Assembly (NCBI GenBank): GCA_004557735.1
Contig: SFFV01000001.1
Span: forward strand, 128,262-192,261
Source of the DNA: Clostridiales bacterium
GTDB taxonomy: Bacteria > Bacillota > Clostridia > Oscillospirales > Oscillospiraceae
Direction: 5' to 3'
DNA: 64,000 nucleotides
A program made the position numbers and the translations under genes. Below, one piece after another: positions 8,410 through 16,086 of this stretch (its first letter is position 1; each line of letters starts with the position of its first letter). The notes under the pieces were generated by a model that saw only the letters and a list, made by a program, of their open reading frames with translations, made no database searches and was not told the DNA's origin.

Positions 8410-8437
8410 ATTATAACATCATTTATCCGCAAGTCAA
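8410..8437 (-). promoter_or_regulatory. Promoter for the AcnX operon, inside the end of the upstream gene
   Basis: On the minus strand TTGACT (8432-8437) is followed by 16 bases and a perfect TATAAT (8410-8415), 43 bases before the ATG at 8367. The -35 overlaps the last codons of the O-antigen-ligase-like gene, so the AcnX operon has its own strong promoter despite lying downstream in the same direction. Confidence 0.75.
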
Positions 8438-9904
8438 TTCCTCCGCGTCATTTTGTCCGCGAAGTGCGGCGAGAAGCACAAAAAAGAGAGAGATCCCGGG
8501 AGCCTGCGCAATGTTGACAAGAGCCTGCACGCCGTAGCCGAGAAGCCCCGCCGCAAGCGCGAAGGAGAAAGCCCCGCCCTTTTTCAGCGCGCGGCGCAGC
8601 GCCAGAACGATCCACGCGAGATACGCTCCCAGACCGAGCACGCCCCAGTTGAGCAGGAGCTGGATATATTCGCAGTGCGCCGTGTCGAGAATGGCGTCCG
8701 GGAAATACCGGTGCTGCACATCAAGCGCCGCGAGCACGCCGCAGCCGCCGCCGATGAGCTTTTTCCAGAGAGGGAATTCGCCGAAGAGCGCAAGAGAGTA
8801 TTTCCAGACCCCGATGCGGTCGGTGCCCCAGGCATCGGAAAAGCGCAGCCACTCGTCCATGCCGCCGAGCGGCACGGCGCTCCACACGGTGTTGAGCAGC
8901 ACGAGCATGAGCGCCGCGGCGAGAATGGCGAAAATCAGCACAAAGCCGTACATGCGCCGGACGCGGAGGAGCACACGGTCGCTCCGCCTCCGCAGCAGGA
9001 AATACGCCGCAAGGCCGAGCGCCGCGAGCGGCAGCAGCAGCACCGGCTCCGACAGACGCCGCCCGAGCGAGGAGAGGAACTTCGCGAAGCCGTATACGAT
9101 CGCCCGATACGCGAGCACGGAAAGCGCCGTGCCGGTGAGCAGCAGCGGATACCGCCGCAATGCGTCCGGCTCCTTTTTCGCGAGCAGCGGCAGCAGCGCG
9201 AGCGCCGCTCCGATGCCGAGCACCGCGCATTCGCTCCGCACCGCCATCGCCGCCCAGAGGCCGGCAATGCAGACGGCCCCCAACAGGATACCTCTCCGGA
9301 GCTGTTTTTCCGTGAGAAGCGCCGCGGCGCAGACCGGCCAGACAAGCGTGAGAAATGCCCCCGCGAAATTGATGTTGCCGAGTGTGGATATATACCGCCC
9401 GCGGTCAAACTCACCAAGCTGCGAACAGAAGCCGAGCATATCGTACCCGAGATGGTTGCACACCGTGAGCGCGCCGCTGAGGAAAAGGCCGAGACCGAGC
9501 GGAAGAAGAACATCCTGTCGGCGCACCTGCGCGCCGGAAAAGGCAAAATACAGCGCGGCATACAGCCACATCATGCCGAGGCCCTGATACCGCCCGCGCT
9601 CGCCGAGGAACGATCCGGCAAAGTCCCCGCCCGTGACGGACGCGATAAAGCATATAAGGCAAAACGCGATCGCCGCCCATTCCGCGCCGGAAAGCTTCCG
9701 GCGCGGGAGGCCGTTTTCCCGATAGAGCGTAAAGCCGAGGCGCGCAAGGACGAATGCGACCGTCGGCACGACAAAACAGACGGTCTTCGTTTCGGTGATA
9801 TCAAAGAAGCCGTTATGGACGGCGAGCGGCAGCAGCGCGAGCTGCAAAAAGAGATAGCCGCGGCAAAGCCACGTCTCCGCGGACGGTTTTACCTTCGTTT
9901 CCAT
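8423..9904 (-). CDS. O-antigen ligase/polymerase-like membrane protein
   Basis: A 493-residue integral membrane protein with about a dozen hydrophobic segments, rich in Leu/Ala/Phe. It carries the O-antigen ligase (PF04932) type loop seen here as SFLGERGRYQGLGMMWLY and a long extracellular stretch before the last helices (DRIGVWKYSLALFGEFPLWKKLIGGG, then AHCEYIQLLLNWGVLG), including the conserved H-[CNS]-x-[YL]-[ILQ] pattern of the family. Such proteins join lipid-linked glycans or polymers; here a cell-wall or capsule polymer ligase is likely. The ATG at 9904 follows GGAGGCGGTG. The neighbours give no pathway. Confidence 0.75.
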   Translation of the reverse strand: METKVKPSAETWLCRGYLFLQLALLPLAVHNGFFDITETKTVCFVVPTVAFVLARLGFTLYRENGLPRRKLSGAEWAAIAFCLICFIASVTGGDFAGSFLGERGRYQGLGMMWLYAALYFAFSGAQVRRQDVLLPLGLGLFLSGALTVCNHLGYDMLGFCSQLGEFDRGRYISTLGNINFAGAFLTLVWPVCAAALLTEKQLRRGILLGAVCIAGLWAAMAVRSECAVLGIGAALALLPLLAKKEPDALRRYPLLLTGTALSVLAYRAIVYGFAKFLSSLGRRLSEPVLLLPLAALGLAAYFLLRRRSDRVLLRVRRMYGFVLIFAILAAALMLVLLNTVWSAVPLGGMDEWLRFSDAWGTDRIGVWKYSLALFGEFPLWKKLIGGGCGVLAALDVQHRYFPDAILDTAHCEYIQLLLNWGVLGLGAYLAWIVLALRRALKKGGAFSFALAAGLLGYGVQALVNIAQAPGISLFFVLLAALRGQNDAEELTCG

Positions 9905-9946
9905 CGCTTCACCGCCTCCTTTTTTTCGTATAATACCATAAAAATG

Positions 9947-9980
9947 TCCCTCCCGTCTACCGTATAGCAGACGGGAGGGA
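9947..9980 (-). terminator. Terminator after the hydrogenase operon
   Basis: A perfect 12-bp stem (TCCCTCCCGTCT 9947-9958 with its complement 9969-9980) and a 10-base loop lie just downstream of the HydA stop. On the minus strand it is followed by CATTTTTATGG, a short U-run. Confidence 0.8.
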
Positions 9981-9992
9981 GGGATGAAAGGT

Positions 9993-11714
9993 TTACCGGA
10001 GGCTCCATGTCGCCTGGTCGGTGTGGAGCAGCTCGTGGGATCTGTGCGAAAGAGGCTTGTCAAAGAAGTCGTCGTAGGCCTTCTGGACGGAGGCATTCTC
10101 GTGCGAAAAGCGCACCGAGTTTTTCCGGTCGATCTCATAGAGCGTTTCGCCGCGTTCCCCGGCGAGTTCCATTCCCTCGCGGAACGGCTGACCGCCGCCG
10201 CCGGCGCAGCCGCCGGGACAGGCCATGATCTCTACGAAGTCATACTGCGCGCGTCCGGCGCGGATATCCTCCACGACGGCGCGGGCATTGGAAAGGCCGC
10301 TCGCCACGCACGCGCGCACCGGCACGCCGCCGATCGTTGCGGAAAGCTCCTTGCGCCCGTCCGTGCCGCGGACGGCTTGAAAGGCGTCCGGGTCGGGGTT
10401 GTGCCCTTCAAGCACGGCGTAGGCGGTGCGCAGCGCCGCTTCCATCACGCCGCCGGTCGCGCCGAAGATGACGGCAGCGCCCGTGCCCTCGCCGAGAGGC
10501 GAGTCAAACTCTTCCTCCGGCAGATCCGCCACATTGATCCACTTGAGCCGCAGCAGGCGGTCCACCTCGCGGGTCGTGAGCACGGCGTCCACATCCCGGA
10601 AGCCGGAGCTGTTGACCTCCGGCACGCCGCACTCGTACTTTTTCGCGGTGCACGGCATGACGGAGACGCAGAAAATGTCCTTCGGATCGATGTTGTGCGT
10701 TTTGGCAAACCACGTTTTCGTCACCGCGCCGAACATCTGCTGCGGGGATTTGGCCGTGGAGAGCTGCGGCACCATATCGGGGTATTCAAGCTTCAAAAAG
10801 CGCACCCAGCCGGGACAGCACGAGGTGAAGAGCGGGCGCCGGAATTCCCACGAATGCTTCATTTTATAAAGAAGCTCGTTGCCCTCCTCCATGATCGTGA
10901 GATCGGCGGCAAAGTTCGTGTCAAAGACGTAGTTGGCGCCCGCGGCGCGGAAGGCCGCCGCCATACGCTTTTCGGTCGCAAACTCCTTGGGGAGACCAAG
11001 CCCTTCGCCCCACGCGGCTCGCACCGCCGGAGCGACTTGCAGCACGACGATCTTTTTCGGATCGTCGATCGCGGCAATGACCTTTTCGGTATCGTCCCGT
11101 TCGCGGAGAGCGCCGGTCGGGCAGTGGGTGATGCACTGGCCGCAGTAGGTGCAGTTGACTTCGTCGAGCCGCCTTCCGCCGCGCACGCCGACGGTGGCGC
11201 GGCTGCCGGTGCCGAGGAATTCCCAGACGTTCATGCCCTGGATCTTCTCGCACACGGCGACGCAGCGGAAGCACTGCACGCACTTCGACGCCGTGCGGAT
11301 GATCGGGAGCTTCGGGTCCCAGTTGTTGGCCGGGAGTTTTGTTTCGTAGGGATTTTCGATGATGTTCATATCCGCGGCGAGCTTTTGCAGCGTGCAGTTG
11401 CCGCTGCGGACGCAGGTGGCACAGTTGCAGTCGTGCTGGGAGAGGATGAGCTGCACGTTATTGCGCCGCGCGACGAGAGCGCGAAGCGTGTTCGTATAGA
11501 CCTCCATGCCCTCAGCGCAGATCGTGTCGCACGCCGCCATAAGACGGTCGGTACCCTTGATCTCCACCATGCACACGCGGCAGGCCGCAACCTTGCTCAC
11601 ATGCTTCAGATAGCAGAGCGATGGGATCGTGATGCCGATCTGCCGGGCCGCGTGGAGGATGGAGGTGCCGTCCTCCACCGTGACGGGCTTATCGTTGATG
11701 CGAAGATTTACCAT
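9993..11714 (-). CDS. hydA: [FeFe] hydrogenase catalytic subunit HydA
   Basis: A cytoplasmic H2-evolving or -oxidising enzyme of 573 residues. From the N terminus it shows a plant-type [2Fe-2S] domain with CYLKHVSKVAACRVC (residues about 34-48), the His-ligated [4Fe-4S] motif HDCNCATCVRSGNC, and two ferredoxin clusters (CVQCFRCVAVC, CTYCGQCITHCP). The complete H-cluster loops are FTSCCPGW, VMPCTAKKYE and EIMACPGGCAGGGGQP, followed by the small-subunit C terminus. All ligands and the proton-relay Cys are present. It overlaps the upstream flavoprotein by 7 bases, and GGAGG precedes the ATG at 11714. Architecture and partner fit the trimeric/bifurcating-like group A hydrogenases that use NAD(P)H and ferredoxin; the exact electron partner is inferred. 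Confidence 0.96.
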   Translation of the reverse strand: MVNLRINDKPVTVEDGTSILHAARQIGITIPSLCYLKHVSKVAACRVCMVEIKGTDRLMAACDTICAEGMEVYTNTLRALVARRNNVQLILSQHDCNCATCVRSGNCTLQKLAADMNIIENPYETKLPANNWDPKLPIIRTASKCVQCFRCVAVCEKIQGMNVWEFLGTGSRATVGVRGGRRLDEVNCTYCGQCITHCPTGALRERDDTEKVIAAIDDPKKIVVLQVAPAVRAAWGEGLGLPKEFATEKRMAAAFRAAGANYVFDTNFAADLTIMEEGNELLYKMKHSWEFRRPLFTSCCPGWVRFLKLEYPDMVPQLSTAKSPQQMFGAVTKTWFAKTHNIDPKDIFCVSVMPCTAKKYECGVPEVNSSGFRDVDAVLTTREVDRLLRLKWINVADLPEEEFDSPLGEGTGAAVIFGATGGVMEAALRTAYAVLEGHNPDPDAFQAVRGTDGRKELSATIGGVPVRACVASGLSNARAVVEDIRAGRAQYDFVEIMACPGGCAGGGGQPFREGMELAGERGETLYEIDRKNSVRFSHENASVQKAYDDFFDKPLSHRSHELLHTDQATWSLR

Positions 11715-13525
11715 CTGTCTTTCCTCCCTCCGCGGAATGCGCCGTAGCCGTAATGGTCGCAGCGCAGGCAGCGCGAGCACTCCTGCGCGGCCTCCTCATC
11801 CGTAAGGCACGCCTCCATGAGATTGAAATCCTCCTTGCGGTCGCCGGCGGTGCGCTCGCGCATATTGACGCGGCCCCACGCGGGCTTGCCGATGGTCTGC
11901 GCCGGCGGAATGTCCACGCCCGAGGTGATCGGTGTATGGAAGCCGAAGTAGTGATCGATGTTTCCGGCGACGACCTTGCCGCTGTCGATCGCACGCACAA
12001 CCGTGGACGGGCCGAAGAAGCAGTCGCCGCCGGTGAAAACGCCCGGCATGCCGGGCACCGCGCCGGAGGGATCGGCCTTGATGCGGCGGCGCTCGGTACC
12101 GACGCCGCTGCTTTCAAAGTGCGCCGAGTCGATAGCCTGCCCGATGGCCGTGATAACGACGTCCGCCGGAAGAACGATCTCCGGCTGGTCGGCGTTGATG
12201 GGCTTCGGGCGGCCATTCTCGATAGGACCGGAAAGCTGCGGCTGCACCGCGATGCCGACCGCGTGGTCGTTCTCGGTTTCGATGCGCACCGGAGAGAGCA
12301 TGGGCATGATCTCGCAGCCCTCGGCGATGGCGCCGTCGATCTCCTCGCGGGCGGCGGTCATGTCCTCGATGCGGCGGCGGTAAACACAGGTGACGGAGGC
12401 CGCGCCCAGACGCTTGGCGGTGCGCGTCGCGTCCATGGCGACGTTGCCGCCGCCGACAACGACGACATGCTTGCCCGTAAAGTCCGGCGCTTCGCCCGCG
12501 CCGACCGCGCCGAGCAGCTCGACCGCAGAGAGCACGCCCTCGCTGTCCTGCCCGGGGATGTTCATGCGGTTGACGATCTGCGCGCCGATGGCAATGTATA
12601 CGCTGTCATACTCGCTGCGGATCTGGTCGAATGTGATCTCCCCGCCGATATCCACGCCGAGCCTGACCTGAATGCCGGTGGAGAGGATGGCGTTGATGTC
12701 GCGGTCAAGATCGTCGTCCGGCAGGCGGTAGCTCGGGATGCCGTAGCGCAGCATGCCGCCAAGCCGCTTGTGCTTTTCAAATACCGTGACGTGATACCCC
12801 TTGAGCTGGAGATAGTACGCCGCCGTGAGGCCCGCCGGTCCGCCGCCGATGACGGCGACCGTTTTGCCGTTGAACGGCGCGCACGGCGGCGTGGGGACGA
12901 TGCCCGCGCGCTCGACCGCGTAGCGCTTCAGGCCGCGTATGTTGATGGAATCGTCCACGATCTGACGGCGGCAGTGCTTTTCGCACGGGTGCTCGCAGAT
13001 GAGACCGCAGACGCCGGGGAACGGGTTGTCCTTGCGGATGAGCCGCACGGCATCGGCATAGCGCTCCTCGCGGATGAGTGCGATATAGCCCGGCACGTCC
13101 ACGTTCGCCGGACAGCCGGCCACGCACGGCACGGCATCGAACGCCGCCGTGCAGATCCCGTTTTCGATGTGGGACAGGTAATCGTCCCGGAAGGCCTCCA
13201 GCCCGTCGAGCACAAGACGCGCGGCCTCGAACCCGATGGCGCAGTCGGCGCTGTCGTAAATAGCGGCGGCGCTGCGGTGCACGGCACGGAGGTCATCCGT
13301 CGTGGCGCGGCCGTCAAGGATCTTCTCGAGAAGCGCGTGCAGCCGGTCCAGCCCCACGCGGCAGGGAACGCATTTTCCGCAGCTCTGCGCAAGGCACAGC
13401 TGCACGAACGAGGCAGTCAGATTGACCGGACAGCTCCCGAACGGCGACGCTCCGCGGCGGCGTCCGAGCGTGGCATACAGCTCGTCCACCTTTTTCTGCG
13501 CAGCGGTCTGCTGATTAACGATCAA
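11708..13525 (-). CDS. NuoF-type Fe-S / GltD-like NAD(P)H flavoprotein, hydrogenase partner
   Basis: A 605-residue fusion. Residues about 45-110 are the C-terminal iron-sulfur region of NuoF/HydB (SCGKCVPCRVGLDRL). Next is the GltD-type N-terminal dicluster domain (CPANVDVPGY; CGLICEHPCEKHC), then the FAD fold VAVIGGGPAGLTAAYYLQ. The NADPH-type fold is GGGNVAMDATRTAKRLGA with YRRR, followed by the FAD closing motif VFTGGDCFFGP. A small Cys cluster (CSRCLRC) closes the protein. It lacks the NuoF FMN/NADH domain, so NAD(P)H must be oxidised by the GltD-like part. The TTG start at 13525 has GGGAGG 8 bases upstream. Transcribed with and overlapping hydA, it very likely links the hydrogenase to the pyridine-nucleotide pool. 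Confidence 0.85.
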   Translation of the reverse strand: MIVNQQTAAQKKVDELYATLGRRRGASPFGSCPVNLTASFVQLCLAQSCGKCVPCRVGLDRLHALLEKILDGRATTDDLRAVHRSAAAIYDSADCAIGFEAARLVLDGLEAFRDDYLSHIENGICTAAFDAVPCVAGCPANVDVPGYIALIREERYADAVRLIRKDNPFPGVCGLICEHPCEKHCRRQIVDDSINIRGLKRYAVERAGIVPTPPCAPFNGKTVAVIGGGPAGLTAAYYLQLKGYHVTVFEKHKRLGGMLRYGIPSYRLPDDDLDRDINAILSTGIQVRLGVDIGGEITFDQIRSEYDSVYIAIGAQIVNRMNIPGQDSEGVLSAVELLGAVGAGEAPDFTGKHVVVVGGGNVAMDATRTAKRLGAASVTCVYRRRIEDMTAAREEIDGAIAEGCEIMPMLSPVRIETENDHAVGIAVQPQLSGPIENGRPKPINADQPEIVLPADVVITAIGQAIDSAHFESSGVGTERRRIKADPSGAVPGMPGVFTGGDCFFGPSTVVRAIDSGKVVAGNIDHYFGFHTPITSGVDIPPAQTIGKPAWGRVNMRERTAGDRKEDFNLMEACLTDEEAAQECSRCLRCDHYGYGAFRGGRKDRW

Positions 13526-13559
13526 GGGTCAGACCTCCCTTATGAATAGTTTCAAACAT

Positions 13560-13588
13560 ATTATACGGAAAACCGACACAAAAAGCAA
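13560..13588 (-). promoter_or_regulatory. Promoter of the hydrogenase operon
   Basis: On the minus strand TTGCTT (13583-13588), 17-base spacer, TATAAT (13560-13565), 35 bases before the TTG start at 13525. Confidence 0.75.
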
Positions 13589-13737
13589 GACATTCCTCGT
13601 CAATTATAATAGTATTTTTCTTTTGATAACAGCGTGTCGTTTTTTCAACATTTCACGGAAGTCCGTTTTATGGGTCACACAATGCAGTATGCTTGTCCCA
13701 TAAAGAAGCTGCCGCATGGATATGGAGGAAGGAAAAA

Positions 13738-13818
13738 ATGGGTATTGTCGTCTCGGTGGCCGCGCTGGTGCTGTATGTTCCGATGAGCATGGTGTTCCTT
13801 TTGGGCGGGAAAAAGTGA
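13738..13818 (+). CDS. 26-residue hydrophobic peptide
   Basis: A short frame coding MGIVVSVAALVLYVPMSMVF plus LLGGKK, that is one transmembrane helix and a basic tail. It has a strong ribosome site (GGAGGAAGGA, 7 bases before the ATG) and a perfect terminator 5 bases after the stop. It lies between the hydrogenase promoter and spoIIID on the opposite strand to both. Size, composition, ribosome site and terminator together make it a credible small membrane peptide. I do not recognise a family. An upstream TTTATGGG/CCCATAAA inverted repeat (13667-13674, 13697-13704) may be regulatory. Confidence 0.55.
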   Translation: MGIVVSVAALVLYVPMSMVFLLGGKK

Positions 13819-13822
13819 TTTT

Positions 13823-13848
13823 CGGGCTGCCGGATCGCCGGCAGCCCG
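13823..13848. terminator. Bidirectional terminator between the 26-aa peptide and spoIIID
   Basis: An 11-bp perfect stem CGGGCTGCCGG (13823-13833) with an ATCG loop and complement (13838-13848). On the minus strand a T-run (complement of 13809-13814) follows within 8 bases, so it can serve spoIIID as well. Confidence 0.75.
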
Positions 13849-13865
13849 TCCGCTTTGTATACTTT

Positions 13866-14153
13866 TCAGGCGTATGTTTTTCTCTCTTCGGGGCCGTGCG
13901 TCCCGGCGTGCAGATACTTTCTTCGGGTGGCATCGCCGCCGCGCAGGTGCCGTTCCGCTTTGTTCTGCTCCAGAACGAGCCGCACCTTTTCATACAGCAG
14001 CCGGTCGATCTGCCGAAGACGTTCGGACAGATCCTTGTGCACTGTGCTTTTGGAGATGCCGAAGCGCTTCGCCGCCGCGCGGACGGTGGCATTGTTTTCC
14101 ACGATCCACCTCGCCAGCTCGCACGCCCGCTCGTCTCTGTTCGTTTGCATCAT
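13866..14153 (-). CDS. spoIIID: Sporulation transcription factor SpoIIID
   Basis: A mother-cell DNA-binding protein that switches on or represses sigma-E regulon genes and primes sigma-K synthesis. The 95-residue product has the family's ARWIVENNATVRAAAKRFGI helix-turn-helix, the invariant SKSTVHKDLSERL recognition helix (residues about 35-47), and the C-terminal basic motif RHLRGGDATRRKY. The start is taken as the first of two adjacent ATGs at 14153, preceded by AAGGGGAG. It is monocistronic, with a sigma-E-like promoter upstream and a terminator on each side. It shows the organism sporulates or descends from a sporulating line. Confidence 0.95.
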   Translation of the reverse strand: MMQTNRDERACELARWIVENNATVRAAAKRFGISKSTVHKDLSERLRQIDRLLYEKVRLVLEQNKAERHLRGGDATRRKYLHAGTHGPEERKTYA

Positions 14154-14178
14154 GCACCACTCCCCTTCCGGCATTTCA

Positions 14179-14208
14179 TCTATATGTGCGGAAGGTTCGT
14201 CCTATGAA
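14179..14208 (-). promoter_or_regulatory. Candidate sigma-E promoter of spoIIID
   Basis: On the minus strand TTCATAGG (14201-14208) and CATATAGA (14179-14186) are 14 bases apart, resembling the sigma-E pattern (KMATATT, 14 bases, CATACAMT) and placed 25 bases before the start codon. Known sigma-E control of spoIIID supports it; the match is imperfect. Confidence 0.35.
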
Positions 14209-14210
14209 AA

Positions 14211-14241
14211 TACCCCGGCAGAAGCGCATTCTGCCGGGGTA
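14211..14241 (-). terminator. Terminator of the 2-hydroxyacyl-CoA dehydratase operon
   Basis: A 13-bp stem TACCCCGGCAGAA (14211-14223) with a 5-base loop and complement (14229-14241). On the minus strand it is followed by TTTTCATAGG. Confidence 0.8.
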
Positions 14242-14272
14242 TAACCGTCTGCGAAAGAGCTCTTTGAATGAT

Positions 14273-14458
14273 TCAGACGATGCGCCGGTCGCGGGCCTGT
14301 GCGTCGTAGTGCTTGTTCAGCAGGGGGCGCACGACATAGTAGATGAGCTTATTTTCGCCGTTGACCATGTACAGCGCGAACGTGGCAACAAAGAAAATCA
14401 CCGCGGCGAGGAGCAGCTTGCCGAGGATTTTGAAGAGGATCCCGAGAAATTTCTTCAT
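14273..14458 (-). CDS. Small membrane protein downstream of the dehydratase
   Basis: A 61-residue protein with a basic, amphipathic N terminus (MKKFLGILFKILGKLL) running into one strong transmembrane helix (AAVIFFVATFALYMV), then a short polar tail ending QARDRRIV. It has an AAGGCGG ribosome site, lies 17 bases after the dehydratase subunit and is followed by the terminator, so it is the third gene of that operon. I do not recognise a family. A role in tethering or regulating the dehydratase is only suggested by position. Confidence 0.6.
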   Translation of the reverse strand: MKKFLGILFKILGKLLLAAVIFFVATFALYMVNGENKLIYYVVRPLLNKHYDAQARDRRIV

Positions 14459-14475
14459 AACATATTCCGCCTTTC

Positions 14476-16083
14476 TTAGTATGCCATGGAGTCGTCAAAC
14501 TCTACGATGGTCGGGTCAAGCGGCTTCTCGTTGAGAACGACGGACATATAGTTGTTGACGCAGTTTCTCATATCCTGACGGGATACGGTGCGGGAGTCCT
14601 CAAGATCGTGCTCGATGAAAATGAAGTGGAACCCCAGCTCGCGCGCCTGCTCCTCCATGAGAGCATGAACACCCAGCATGCCCTTGCAGGCGATGTTGTC
14701 GTTGAAGAGGACCATGTCGCAGTCAAAGTTCTTCGCCCACTCCCAGATGGCGTTGACGTTCTCCCAGCCGCCGACGGCATGGTGGCGCATGGTGGCCTTC
14801 TCGGAGAAGAGCGCCAGATCCTGGATAGCCCGGTCGGGGTCTTCGGTGTCGATCATGTTGTGGCCCATGGTGGAGTCCATGTTCAGTACGATGTTTATGC
14901 CCCAGCAGTTCTGTGTCCAGGTCGGGAAGTCGGTATAGTATACCGCGGAGGGGCCCCAGAGGAAGGCGCGGTGACGCGTTTTGCCGCCGAACGGCTGATA
15001 CTTCTCCTCATACGCCCGGCGCATGATTTCGATAACGCGGCGATCGACCTTGTTGAAATAGGGGTCGGTGCCGTTGACGGACGCCCACGAGTACAGCCGG
15101 TAGAGCGTTTCGGCGATGCCGACGAGCGCGGAGTACGGGGTCTTGAAGTAATCCCACTTTTCAAGCTCAATGGTATTCTGCTCGTTCATAAGCCTGGCGT
15201 ACTTGAAGAGTTCGTTCCAGTCGTACTTGACGCCGTATTCCTTCTCGATGAATGCAATGGCGTCCTTGAGCATCTGCGTGGAATACGGATGCGCGCCCGG
15301 CTCGTTGTGGATCATGGCGAGCGTTACGGGGAAGTCCGGCAGCGCCACGCGGCGGCGCTGGATCATGGAGGTGCATTCGGAGGCGTTGCACGGCATGTTG
15401 GTGGTAAGAAACGCCTTGCCGATGATCGGGAATGCATCGTCGATGGCGACGCCGGTCTCCGCAGCGCAGCGGGAGCATACGTCTGCCGGCAGACCGTAGG
15501 ATTCGGCCACATCGATATAGTAAGGCTCGATATGCTGGTCGACGTCGCAGATGATGAACTCGGGAAGCGTCTGGAGCGGGAACGGGATCAGGCCCTTGAA
15601 TCCCGTGAGAAACAGCGGGGGCAGCACCTCGTCAAAGGGAATGAAATCGTCGCTGCGCGGCCCGCCGCCGAGGCGCTTGTCGTTCGAGAGGACGAGCGCG
15701 ATGCGCTTGGTAAGGCTCCGGACGATGGCGTGCATATTCGCATGGGCGGTGCGCAGCTCATAGCCGCGGAAGCCCTCGAACAGGCGGTCAATGAACATAA
15801 ACGTGCCGAGATACGAGCCCATCCAGCGGTATTCCCAGAAGCCCTTGAGACAGGCCACGGGCGCGGACGCCACCATCTGCACCATGCTCGAAAGGTTGTT
15901 GAGCCACTGCGTATAGTCGTAGAGCGTGTCCTTCACGCCGCGCCATTCGCGCCACTTGGCAACGCCGGTCTTGTCGTAATAGCGCGATCTCTGGCCACCG
16001 ACGCCGTGTTCGGCCTGCCAGATGGGGTCAAAGCGCTCGAGCTTTTTATCGATTCCGGCGATCAGCTTATCCATTGCTTTCAT
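14476..16083 (-). CDS. 2-hydroxyacyl-CoA dehydratase family subunit (larger)
   Basis: A member of the HgdAB/FldBC/benzoyl-CoA reductase family (PF06050) of 535 residues. These radical enzymes remove water from (R)-2-hydroxyacyl-CoA using a [4Fe-4S] cluster in each subunit. Family traits are CDVDQHIEPYYIDVAESYGLP, CSRCAAETG, and NMPCNASECTSMIQRR with cysteines near residues 233-240. The C-terminal flavodoxin-like half shows DMVLFNDNIACKGMLG. It is longer than typical subunits (about 380-480), with an N-terminal extension of about 90 residues. The partner subunit is encoded 3 bases upstream. The substrate cannot be told. Confidence 0.8.
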   Translation of the reverse strand: MKAMDKLIAGIDKKLERFDPIWQAEHGVGGQRSRYYDKTGVAKWREWRGVKDTLYDYTQWLNNLSSMVQMVASAPVACLKGFWEYRWMGSYLGTFMFIDRLFEGFRGYELRTAHANMHAIVRSLTKRIALVLSNDKRLGGGPRSDDFIPFDEVLPPLFLTGFKGLIPFPLQTLPEFIICDVDQHIEPYYIDVAESYGLPADVCSRCAAETGVAIDDAFPIIGKAFLTTNMPCNASECTSMIQRRRVALPDFPVTLAMIHNEPGAHPYSTQMLKDAIAFIEKEYGVKYDWNELFKYARLMNEQNTIELEKWDYFKTPYSALVGIAETLYRLYSWASVNGTDPYFNKVDRRVIEIMRRAYEEKYQPFGGKTRHRAFLWGPSAVYYTDFPTWTQNCWGINIVLNMDSTMGHNMIDTEDPDRAIQDLALFSEKATMRHHAVGGWENVNAIWEWAKNFDCDMVLFNDNIACKGMLGVHALMEEQARELGFHFIFIEHDLEDSRTVSRQDMRNCVNNYMSVVLNEKPLDPTIVEFDDSMAY

Positions 16084-16086
16084 ATC

